Assembly (NCBI GenBank): GCA_932521035.1
Contig: OW051493.1
Location: 2,294,001-2,358,000 of the forward strand
Direction: 5' to 3'
Source of the DNA: Oscheius dolichura
Taxonomy: Eukaryota > Nematoda > Chromadorea > Rhabditida > Rhabditidae
DNA: 64,000 nucleotides
Shown here: positions 35,990 through 45,068 of the stretch, one piece after another
Layout of the letters: every line of letters starts with the position of its first letter
Numbering within the stretch: position 1 is the first letter of the stretch
Translations under genes and position numbers: made by a program
The notes under the pieces: generated by a model
What the model was told of the DNA's origin: nothing
Database searches by the model: none
What the model saw: only the letters and a program-made list of their open reading frames with translations

Positions 35990-36493
35990 TCACTTTGCCA
36001 CTACGACGGATTGTTCGTGAGGTATTTCGCCTTCTTTGATCCCCGGAGCCAGCCGGATGCTGGTGTTGACGACTCGGCGTCTCTCGTCGGGTGGCAGTGC
36101 CGCCACGAATTCTGCCTGCTGTGCATATCCTTGGGCCAAGAACCGGCTCGGGTACTTGGCGATCATCCTCTTGCCCATCTCGGCCAGGATGGCCTCGACG
36201 ACCTCCTTCCGGTACTGCTCGTCATTCACATATTCCCTATAGACATCGTGTGGCTTCATGCCGGCTTCCACGGCCAGGGCGGTAATCTCCACCGGGGACA
36301 GCTTGGCAGCTGCAATACATTGACGGGCAATGTTCATCGTGGCCCGTAGCTCGTGGAGACGGAGATGCTTCCGGGTCTGGCGCTGGCGGAGGAAGACGTA
36401 GAGACAGTGGGCACAGAACAGGGTGCAGAAGACGAGGGTCGCCATGTTGAAGGCGAGACTCAAGTGGTGCCAAGACGACTGGATTGAAGACAT
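35990..36493 (-). CDS. Intronless 167-aa single-pass membrane protein
   Basis: I do not recognise a family. One ORF of 167 aa starts MSSIQSSWHHLS. A membrane span lies at about residues 14-36 (NMATLVFCTLFCAHCLYVFL), followed by a basic stop-transfer (RQRQTRKHLRLH) and a 120-residue soluble C-terminal part rich in Ala, Glu and Arg, probably helical. A minus-strand AATAAA (TTTATT at about 35969) lies 15-20 bases past the stop. The coding region is GC-richer than the neighbouring M13 genes. It is the first of three intronless minus-strand genes in a row, adjacent to the protamine-like gene, which suggests but does not prove germline expression. Confidence 0.75.
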   Translation of the reverse strand: MSSIQSSWHHLSLAFNMATLVFCTLFCAHCLYVFLRQRQTRKHLRLHELRATMNIARQCIAAAKLSPVEITALAVEAGMKPHDVYREYVNDEQYRKEVVEAILAEMGKRMIAKYPSRFLAQGYAQQAEFVAALPPDERRRVVNTSIRLAPGIKEGEIPHEQSVVVAK

Positions 36494-36625
36494 TCGGCAG
36501 GGGGAAATGAAAACGAGACTTTTAGATGGGATTATCTCAAATTTTCAAATTTTTAACAGGATATAATTGGCGGGAATGGATGAGAAAGTTTGTGGAATGC
36601 GAAAACAATAACAAAATGGCGGAAA

Positions 36626-36830
36626 ACGACACGGCGTGTGAACTGTGGCTCTGGCAAACGACACGGCGTGTGAACTGCGGCTCTAGCAAACGACACGGCG
36701 TGTGAACTGTGGCTCTAGCAAACGACACGGCGTGTGAACTGCGGCTCTGGCAAACGACACGGCGTGTGAACTGTGGCTCTGGCAAACGACACGGCGTGTG
36801 AACTGCGGCTCTGGCAAACGACACGCCACC
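36626..36830 (+). repeat. Dispersed 24-nt repeat, tandem array of seven units
   Basis: Units start at 36626, 36658, 36690, 36722, 36754, 36786 and 36818 (the last truncated): an exact 32-bp period. Units alternate ACTGTGG and ACTGCGG, giving a 64-bp higher-order period. The array lies between two intronless genes. It creates spurious open frames on the minus strand that contain repeated RRVVC-like peptides. Confidence 0.95.
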
Positions 36831-36947
36831 CATGAGAAGTGCCAAAGACATGGAAAAGACACTATACAAGGACCGTTTATTAAATAAAAGTGCCACGATG
36901 TCCAGCTATTTACCATTGTTATCCATTTCCGTTTTTCTTCTCTCCTG

Positions 36948-37547
36948 CTACAGTTCGAAAGCAGAAATGAACTGGATGCCTCCGAGATGCGCAGCACAGA
37001 TGGCGATTCCAACTAGGGAGGCGACCATGATGACAATGCTGATTATCATAATTGTCATCCATTTACCAGTGTTCGGCTTGGCAGTAGGTGTTTTCTTTGA
37101 GTGTTTCTTAGTCTTCTCCATAGCCTTTTTGGTAGTCGTCTGGGTCGTCTTCTTTGCACCTTTGTTGGCCGGCTTGTTATCCGAGTGGCTGTCCTTTTCC
37201 CGGGCAGTAGTGCTTTTCAAATCCGAGCCGAGAGCGTTGTTCGTGTTGGCGGTCGAGTCTCCCGTTACCGTAGGACCCAACAGGGCGGAATTGCCGAGAT
37301 TCAGCTTGGGCGCTCCAGGGGCATTCTCTTTTTTGTTCTCTCCAGAACCTTGGGAGTGTCCTCTTTTCGAGTTGCCGCCATGCCTGCTGGGCTGATAATC
37401 TTCCACGTGCTGGTTAGGATCCACGGCTTCGTAGGCATCTTCAAAAGCACCGCCAGCAGCACCCGGCTTCGGTGGCGGCTCACCCGGCTCAGCAGGAAGA
37501 TTAGGAGGAGGAACAGGTGGAAATGGCCGATTGGAATCTGAACTCAT
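36948..37547 (-). CDS. Intronless 199-aa C-terminally anchored membrane protein
   Basis: The family is not recognised. The N-terminal 60 residues are Pro/Gly-rich (PFPPVPPPNLPAEPGEPPPK). The middle is hydrophilic, with many Asn, Ser, Thr and Lys, and ends in Lys/Thr-rich TKKAMEKTKKHSKKTPT. A single hydrophobic span (WMTIMIISIVIMVASLVGIA) sits about 15 residues before the C-terminus. This is a tail-anchored layout or a type II protein with a very short lumenal tail. The ATG is preceded by GTTTTCAG seven bases upstream, consistent with trans-splicing. A minus-strand AATAAA lies about 70 bases past the stop. No introns. Confidence 0.78.
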   Translation of the reverse strand: MSSDSNRPFPPVPPPNLPAEPGEPPPKPGAAGGAFEDAYEAVDPNQHVEDYQPSRHGGNSKRGHSQGSGENKKENAPGAPKLNLGNSALLGPTVTGDSTANTNNALGSDLKSTTAREKDSHSDNKPANKGAKKTTQTTTKKAMEKTKKHSKKTPTAKPNTGKWMTIMIISIVIMVASLVGIAICAAHLGGIQFISAFEL

Positions 37548-38146
37548 TCTAGCCTGAAAACGGGCACAGTTGTAGAGAGAAGAAGAAGAAACGACCAGCT
37601 AGCAGGAGAAGAAATGTTGGCAATGTACCAAACTGGGATCGACACGCTCGTCCAGTCAACTTTGGTTGGAGACAGGTTCTAATCTTTTTCTGCTCTGTGG
37701 AACTTTTACCTAGACCGACGGGCAGTTCGGTCGCAGGTCATTTTGAATCGAAACGACGAATACTGCTCGGGGAAATGAAACAAAAATTTCCTAAAACAAT
37801 CAAAACTGTCTGGAGAACGTTGTCTCAAAGGATGAGTAAGGGCCTCAGACGACCCATCTGGTTCTCCTGGCATTTAGACTACAAAACTAGAAGCTTCCGT
37901 TAAAGTGGACTAGCCCGTTCACAATGGTTTCTACCAAACATTATTTTGACCGTATCAACCAAGGCACGTTGAGACGCGCCGGCGCGCCAGGCAACGGGAC
38001 ACAAAAGACTGAAGCACGAAAGATACGGATATGGAAACACCTAGAAGAAGCAGAAAGAATACGAAGCAAATAGGAGAAAAGTACGACAGAACGACGAAAG
38101 AAACACGAAAAGGAAATAAAGAACAAAGTCAGTGGTCAGAGTTTAT

Positions 38147-38482
38147 TCACGACTCGGAGGCAAAACTACCGTTCGGATTGCGGAGGCGGCCGTGGCTATC
38201 TCGGAACTTCCTGACACGGCGATCCGCGACGGGAACCGAACGGGCACGGGACCGGCTACGGGTGGCAGCAGAGCGACGGCTGGTGGTACGACGGCGGCTC
38301 TGGGAACGGATGCCGGCACGGCGAGCTACGGAACGACGACTGCGACTGGCCGAGCGACGGGACGAGCGGCGGGCCGAGCGGCGGGCCGAGCGGCGGGAAG
38401 AACGGCTCACACTGCGGCTACGACGGCTGGATGCCGAACGGCTGCGAGAACGACGAGAAGTAGATCGACCACGGGAAACCAT
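38147..38482 (-). CDS. Arg/Ser-rich protamine-like chromatin protein
   Basis: Intronless ORF of 111 aa, MVSRGRSTSRRSRSRSASSR onward, with about 80 residues made almost only of Arg and Ser plus Ala. A short tandem block RRSARRSARRSSRRSASR is encoded by repeated GGGCCGAGCGGC units. The last 25 residues (RKFRDSHGRLRNPNGS) are less biased. The composition is that of sperm basic nuclear proteins such as C. elegans SPCH proteins (family knowledge), so sperm DNA packaging is inferred. An SR-type RNA-binding accessory protein is the main alternative; there is no RRM. AATAAA (minus) overlaps the region just past the stop. Confidence 0.78.
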   Translation of the reverse strand: MVSRGRSTSRRSRSRSASSRRSRSVSRSSRRSARRSARRSSRRSASRSRRSVARRAGIRSQSRRRTTSRRSAATRSRSRARSVPVADRRVRKFRDSHGRLRNPNGSFASES

Positions 38483-39187
38483 GGTGTTAGTAGGAAAAGT
38501 GAGAAAAGTGGCCTGGCAACTTGCTTATATATGTTCACAGCTAATCTTTTGGGTATTCTAATTAGGGGTTAGAACAGGATTAAACCGGTAACGAAGAAAT
38601 TCAAAGGGCCGCGATGGTCCCAAATCGAGGTGGCAGAGTTGAGGCGTCTCTAACCATTCCACCGTTTTTTTTTATTATCAAATGATGAAAAGTTTATTGT
38701 ACGATCCTCAGCTAGCTAAGGAAGAGCCCGATGTCATTAGCCCATTATGCAAAAAGAAGGAAAAAACTGAATCCAGAACGGGATCTACGAACCTGAAAAG
38801 GTGGGTCTAACAAGGATATTGGGGGTCAGTCTAGCTACGCGTATTCGACAGTAGAATTGTCGTTTTGAACTGAGTTTTTCGTCGGGTGGGACAGGAGTAT
38901 AGATGCCTAGGGAGGAGACAATGACTTCAGCACCTCGTATCTGTGTGACAAAGGCAACGGCTGGAGTAGTACAAGCGGAACTACAAAAATGATGAGCAGT
39001 TTTGTTTTGAAAGTAACGAAAAATTGAAGGGAACACTAAAGCAAAATGCACTTGGGACCGGTTTTTACCGCGAAGAAACACCGGTAATTGGGCGGAAAGC
39101 TCATAAATGCAAAGAAAAAAAAGATGAGGACTTGGAGGGGAGGTGGGTGGGGGTCTGTCTAGGACACTACGGTAGTCTATGGGTAGC
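38483..39187. other. Intergenic region
   Basis: It holds the promoter side of the protamine-like gene and the 3' flank of the DNAJC14-like gene, with TTTATT near 38690 as a possible distal poly(A) signal. A minus-strand open frame through 38785-39276 is only read-through past the last exon of the latter gene. Confidence 0.45.
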
Positions 39188-42100
39188 CTAGAGACGTCGC
39201 TTCTGACGACGGTTGGCAGCTCGACGGGAGCGATCTTCATCACGAGGTTCCAGCGGGCGATAGGACACCTGGGCACGGCTGCTCTTCTGATTTGTACTGT
39301 GGGCGGCTAAAATTTAAAAAACCAGGCTTCAATTTGAAAAAACGGAATTACCCCAGGATGTTTCCTCCAAGAATTCTTGGAGAGCTTGAGCGCTGCGATC
39401 CATTGGTGTTCCGGGAGAGACGAGACGGTACTGCACGACGTGAGCATTGGGACGCATGTGCTTCAGGTAGTTAGTCTAAAAATATAAAGATAAGAGGGAA
39501 CAAGTAAGTTTTCAGTCAATTTTTGCCCAATCGCCTCCAGCCACAGTTAGACAGCCCATATGCCGTGTCGTATGTCCACTTCCAAATGCGACGAGATGTT
39601 TTCAAGAACTCAATTTTTCCCATTTTTTATTCCCAGATAAGAAAAGTCTAGTCTTTTCACTCATTTTAAGCTCTTTGATCAGTAAAAACTCACATCACAG
39701 GTGGCCCACTCGGTGATATCATAGACCACGCCATCAGCACATGTGTAATAGATCCAAGCCATTCCGAAAAGCCTCGTCTCCACCCACAAGTCATTCTAAA
39801 TGTTTATCGTGATCCGTAAGAGTGAAAACTGACAGGTCTAGCCGGATGTTTCGAGCTGCACCGCTTACAGTAACGAGCTTCGGCCACCTCGATGTTGGTC
39901 GGAATCCGAGCATGCCGTTTTCCACAATCGCAGAGCATCGTATGACGAGATTCTTCGATTTTCATGCGGAATGTGTCCCACAGATCCAGGAGGTCGTTGT
40001 GCTGAAGGAGAGAATGTAAAACATAGGTAAAAAGAGCTTACCACATTGGTTACAGCTGGAATCTTGCTTATATTGCCGAGGGTGTAGAGTTCCCGACATT
40101 CTGGTGTTCGGAGCAAAGCGTGGGCAGTTTCTACAATGTTTTCAGCTTCTTCCATTCCTTCCAGCGGGGTTTTATCAGCATTCAGTAGGCAGTTGAATCG
40201 ATTCCGGTGACGGATAATGTCTTCATCGGTGCAGTCGGCCCTCAGCCCCAGGATGGAATAGGCATCGACGTGTCGAACACGTAATATCCGCTCCAAAGCT
40301 TCGTCGGCTGTAAGGAGTTACATTAAAAATTGAGATAAAATATGGACTCACTGGTAGAGGGAAGGGTTATGTTCTCGTCGAGACCCCAAATGGTATCCGG
40401 CGGCGTGGAGAAGAACATCTGACGGAAGCTCACCTGCCGACAGGTGAAGAAGATAGTTCTGCAAATAATTCGCATATAAGGTGTACTGTAAGAGGCTGTT
40501 GTTATTTTCCAGATAGGCGCGTATCTTTTGCTTGTTCTGCTTTCAGACTTTCCATTTTCTCATCAAAAAATTTCTCTATCAATACCAAACTTGCACCATC
40601 AATGGTTTTCAGGTTGCCTAATAAATGGGATTTATCGACTTTAATCCTATCCCACTCATTGGAATGGGTAAAACGAAAAGCCGATCTTCTAGGCGGGTGT
40701 AGCCCTTTCTACTCTGGGAACGGTATTTCCATTTCTGTTCCTGGAGGTCCTTCTGTACATACTACACAAGAAAGTTTGGTGAGTTCTGTTTTATTTTGGT
40801 AAGAGATTTCTGCTTCAAGGAATTTGTCCTTGGGTGGATCCGCGACTTCGTCAAAGAAAATCCAGCGACTCTACGATTAATAATATTTGCTGTGCTTTTG
40901 TATAAGGTTCACCAAATTTATGCCGATGTTTTGAAAGCGTGGATAGACGCCAGAAATAGAGACTGAATCTTTTCTTTGCTGTACATTGTAATTTAAATAG
41001 AACGGGCAATAAAATCATAAGGGAATCGGAAAGTTCTTTAACACGATCCTTGTCATATCTATCATACCCTTCCTTATAGCGTCCATGCGCCAGGGGCCGT
41101 TCAAAAATAAAACCCTCGTGACATTTTTAGAGCATTTACGGAGTCTTCTTTCAATTTCTAGTCGGAAGTGTTTGTGGCATAAGATAAAGAGAGTTTCGCT
41201 AGTTCATTTGCACTGGCAATGGGCATCTTACGCTCCATTAAAACAATTTGGCATTTGTTACCATTCGGTAACGAAGTTACAAGCCAGCCGGCTAATTATA
41301 CTAACAAGGGAACCTTTTCAATTTAAGGTGGCTTCACGCGCTGACACCTATACCATTCGATAGCTCGTCAAAAATTATGGTAGAAACCGTGTTCCGTTTC
41401 TCCGAAATGGCTCGGGTTGTCGCGTAGCACACCATTTTGTTTAACATGTAAAATCAGGCCCTTGTAAGAGAGCAATCGAGACAGGAAAAATTGCAAAAAT
41501 GATGTTGCCCATGTTGGACTCGGACTTGGTCATGGAAAAAAACAAAAAAATTTGTGGGCGAGTGCCCTAGCCACTCGGCCACTTAACCACATTTTTATTG
41601 CTACAATGTATTGTTGACAAGATGGTCGACCAGTTTTCCTGATTTTACATGTTAAACAAAATGGTGTGCTACGCGACAACCCGAGCCATTTCAGAGAAAC
41701 GGAACACGGTTTCTACCATAATTTTTGACGAGCTATCGAATGGTATAGGTGTCAGCGCGTGAAGCCACCTTAAATTGAAAAGATCCCCTTGTAAGACCTC
41801 CATCCCCGAAAAACCATCAACACCCCCGGCCGTAAAAGGCCAGACCTTCTGGTATTCCCTATTTGATGTGGCCGTCTTTACAAAAGATCTGGTGTCAAAT
41901 GTTGCATTTAGCGTGTTGAATGTAGCAAAAAGAACATACGACTCTTACGCCGGTAATTCAGCCATTTCCATTTCTAAAAACAAAAAATCCGTCCACTTTT
42001 CAGCGTACGCGTTGGTAAATTCTGCATTTGCCTGTAGTCATCAAACGGTATTACTTCAAGGATTGGTTTGAAAGACTACTACAAAACCATAAATGGTTTA

Positions 42101-45068
42101 TAGTAGTAGTTGTAGATAAATTATTCTTGAGCTAGACTCTCTACCTAGTATATTCGTTATTGTATCGTATCATCAGGCTCCTGGATGACAAGAAGGAATG
42201 ATAAAAGCTTGTCTTATTTGTATCCCCGCATTCGACTAGCTAATAAAACTCACAAAAAGATTCCTATAATGTATTGAGCAATTCCTTTGACAAAGTCCAC
42301 GCAACAGTCGTAGATGCTCTGCATCATGAACAAGAAGAGTTCTCCCGACCGAGTGCACACATCCACAACCAATACCATCAGCCATTTCATCGAGTCTTGG
42401 GCCGTCTCCACAAACATAACCAAGTAACCCCCTAAAATGCGTTCGGTAAAATCAATAAAGAATAGAATACTCACAAATGAGACGGAGGATCCAATGCTCC
42501 GCTTCTTGCTTCCTTCGGGTGGTTCTCTTCTTCGGGACAGGAGTTGGAACTGCCTTCTTCTTGGCTTCAGTGGCCAGATTCTTTTTGGCTCGAGGAGGAG
42601 ATACGTCCATTTCTTGTTCTTGAGCATTTTCATCAATGCTTTCAGCTGAAAAATTGGCTTTAATTGAGCCACAGTTCACGCGTCGTGTCGTTTGCAAGAG
42701 CCACAATTCACGCGTCGTGTCCTTTGTTAGAGCCACAGTACCACATCCAACATCCGATACTCACCTTTTGAAACAAAAACAACGTCATCCGAGTCCACAC
42801 TTTCGGTCTTCACAATCTTGGGCGAGCTCAGATTCTCCAATACTTGATATCTTGTTGGCAGGTCGACGACAGGAACGGGGACAATCTCCTGGATCTGGGG
42901 AGGAGCAGCCGAGTCGCTCATGGCCCTCTTCTCCTTGGCTGTCTTCTTCCTCGAAATCTTTTGGAATTCATTCTCCGTTTTCTGTTTCGAATCCCCTAGA
43001 AATATCCATAACTTCCCAGAAAACTGGAATAACGCACTTCCATTTTTGCCGGTCTCAAAGTCGGTTGTAATTGACTCGGTGCTCTTTCCGCTGTTCAACT
43101 TTGGTTCGCTTTCGGCGGCGATCACCTTTCCCTTCTAAATTTACTTCTCAAAGGGGGAAAATACAGGATAAAGTACCGCTTGGGTTGGACTGTGGCCATT
43201 TGAATGGACGTCTTTCTTGCTGGCGGCGACATCTCGGTAACTGAAGGGCATCTTATGGACAACGGGAGCAGAATGAGGTGGTAGGTTCTGTGGCCGCTTG
43301 ATTTCTACAAAAAAAGAATGAAAATATCGGGAAAAATTCGTTTACCAGTGGATTTTCTAACGACGCTGGCAAAAGGCTGGGAGAATGGAGTGTCTGCGAA
43401 GTGGGGAACATCCAGCGGGCTGCCATAGTGGTGCTTGTTGATCTAGAAAAGGAGATCTTTATTTTCTCAATTCTAGGCTTTTTACCTGTCTATATTTTAC
43501 TTTTTCCCTTTGGGACCCTTAACCTCGACGGTCCAAATTGATCCCCAGCCCCATAGATTTATTAACAAGAGGATCTGGGTCAGGAACCCCTCCCTCCTGC
43601 CCCCTTCCCGCCGTGCAGCAACAACCCGGATCAGAGGGCACTAACAGCTGTCAGTTTACAATGTAATAGGGGCCATTTTCCGAGTAAAAGTATTCTTGAA
43701 GTGAAGAAGATAACAAGCCATCCTATGCCATCCTCATTTTGGTTTCTTGTGCAAGAGAGAGAGAGAGAAAAGGCAATAAATCCTCCCCTGGCGCATAAGA
43801 GGGTGCTTACTGGGAAGGGAGGGCACTGCTACACAAAAGTGGCTCATAAAAAGACACCTGTAATGGATACTGAATTCTTTTTCCCTTCCTCTGGAAAGAG
43901 AGCTGCTTGGTATTCTTTTGTTGGAAAGATCAGTAGAGGAACAATCAGTTCCCGATACTTGAGCCGGCCAGGCTGTTGGAAATCTACACCCAGTCGGGAA
44001 AAAAACGGGGGAGAAAGAGATGAATATACACGCGAACATGGCAAAAGTAAGACAAGCTACGTGAGGAAGTAGACTTATTACCGTCGAAGCCGTTTTAGAG
44101 GATAATCCACTGGTAGCCGGAAAAGGTACGCAGTTCGAATTCTACCTTCCTCTCTGCCGGTTCTTTTCGTTTCTCCCTTCTTTCACAATAATTTTTGAGG
44201 TTTCTTTCATGTTTTATAAGAAATTGAAGATGATAGAAGTATAGAAATGATGATAAAGATAGTAAAAATAGTAAAATAACGTCTGATACAGGCTACTGTA
44301 ATCAATATCGGCTATATTTTAGTGATTGATGGACCAAAACAGACTAGAACTAGATTCCCCCTACACCAAGATATTTTGACCCCATCCCGTACTTTGTTCC
44401 CCGTCTCTATTTTCATATTGCCATCAGAAATGGATACCAAATTAAGTGGACTGCTCCCAGCTCTCCTAATTCTGACGTCGCCAGTCCTGATCAAAAAGGA
44501 AAAACCAAATATAGACGGAATACTCACAACTTGAAGAACATGTGTGTGTTGATGAGTGTGCTGGTGGTGGTGGATCTCGGTCGGCTTCTGCTGGGTCGAA
44601 CTGGATGTTCCAAAACTTGAAGGTGTAGTGAAATCGAGCAGCGGCCCCCAAGTGGAGGGCTCCTTCAAGGCGGTGTTCAGCAGTCCATCCAGGTGGATAC
44701 TGTTCTCCCCGGCTTGCTCACAACTGCTCAATCCCCACGGAGACGACAAGTTTGGAGATTTCTGTAAGAGGTAAAATATAAAAATAGAGGTCAGCAATAC
44801 TCACAGCAGGTGTGTACGGCGGTGGCGGTTCCGGCCAGTACCTGGAGGGACCATCGCTGGCTCCGTTTATTGGTCCTACACTATTGATTACGGATGTTGT
44901 TGGGATGGAACTCTCTGTATAGACTGGAATAGATCAATTAAAATATATTAAAAAAGGATAAATACCTCTAGAAGTGGGAGGTGAGGCACTAAAAGACGTC
45001 TCATCATCTAGTAAATTGCCTAGGAAGTGTTTTTCTGGATCTTCTACAGGATTTGACCACGAAGTCAT
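39188..45068 (-). CDS. DNAJC14-like membrane J protein with Jiv domain, 15 exons
   Basis: Endoplasmic-reticulum type co-chaperone family (DNAJC14/Jiv). Exons: 45068-44966, 44923-44805, 44761-44528, 43442-43346, 43304-43177, 43134-43038, 42995-42765, 42645-42475, 42431-42254, 40458-40352, 40307-40042, 40001-39834, 39795-39694, 39475-39352, 39306-39188; 747 aa. The N-terminal half is hydrophilic. Exon 9 encodes hydrophobic membrane segments ([35 protein letters not shown]). The J-like region in exon 11 starts [17 protein letters not shown] but has HRN where J domains have HPD. The Jiv part has [12 protein letters not shown] and CKRCSS cysteine pairs, then [16 protein letters not shown]. The basic tail ends RRQKRRL. 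The acceptor TTTCAG lies 10 bases before the ATG. Intron 9 (1.8 kb) contains two small plus-strand genes. Confidence 0.88.
39541..39573 (-). repeat. Dispersed 24-nt repeat, degenerate single unit
   Basis: Reads CCACAGTTAGACAG, then CCGTGTCGTATGTCC, with an altered centre. It lies in an intron of the DNAJC14-like gene. Confidence 0.55.
40602..40966 (+). CDS. Small membrane protein nested in DNAJC14-like intron (gene 1)
   Basis: Two exons, 40602-40778 and 40820-40966, joined across a 41-bp GTGAGT...TTCAAG intron, encode 107 aa. I do not recognise it. A strong acceptor (TGCTTTCAG, ending 40546) precedes the ATG and could be a trans-splice site; the frame stays open back to it. Exon 1 contains [20 protein letters not shown]. 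Exon 2 has one hydrophobic helix ([17 protein letters not shown]) and ends DARNRD. It lies wholly inside intron 9 of the minus-strand host. The related second copy shares exon layout and the GN..ISIS..SVH motif, which supports both being real. Confidence 0.66.
41301..41795. mobile_element. Foldback element between the nested genes
   Basis: Arms 41301-41458 and 41639-41795 (about 157 bp) are inverted copies with few mismatches, sharing TTCAATTTAAGGTGG and CGCGTAGCACACCATTTTGT. The centre of 180 bp has no ORF. The right end abuts the open frame of nested gene 2, which may have lost its 5' part to this insertion. Confidence 0.87.
41796..42135 (+). CDS. Small membrane protein nested in DNAJC14-like intron (gene 2, 5' partial)
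   Basis: Exon frame 41796-42014 (reading [20 protein letters not shown] onward) joins across a 46-bp intron to 42061-42135 ([13 protein letters not shown], hydrophobic VVVV, ending KLFLS). No start codon is found before the foldback element, so the gene is truncated or has an upstream exon beyond it. The segment [20 protein letters not shown] matches gene 1 and the intron falls at the same place. It is a paralogue that may be a decaying copy. Confidence 0.55.
42669..42740 (-). repeat. Dispersed 24-nt repeat, two to three units
   Basis: Units at about 42669-42692 and 42699-42722 with a TCGTGTCG/TCGTGTCC core, then a third start (GAGCCACAGT). They lie in the intron 42646-42764 of the DNAJC14-like gene and have a near 30-bp period. 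Confidence 0.82.

Noticed and set aside
36626-36830. CRISPR-like array of regularly spaced repeats
   Set aside because: The 32-bp period is a plain tandem repeat without unique spacers, it lies in an intron-bearing eukaryotic genome, and there are no cas genes.
36537-37012. Minus-strand ORFs with repeated RRVVC and VHTPCRL peptides
   Set aside because: They are translations of the dispersed repeat array. The same peptides appear wherever the repeat occurs (for example 51014-51432 and 24766-25116), so they are repeat-derived frames, not genes.
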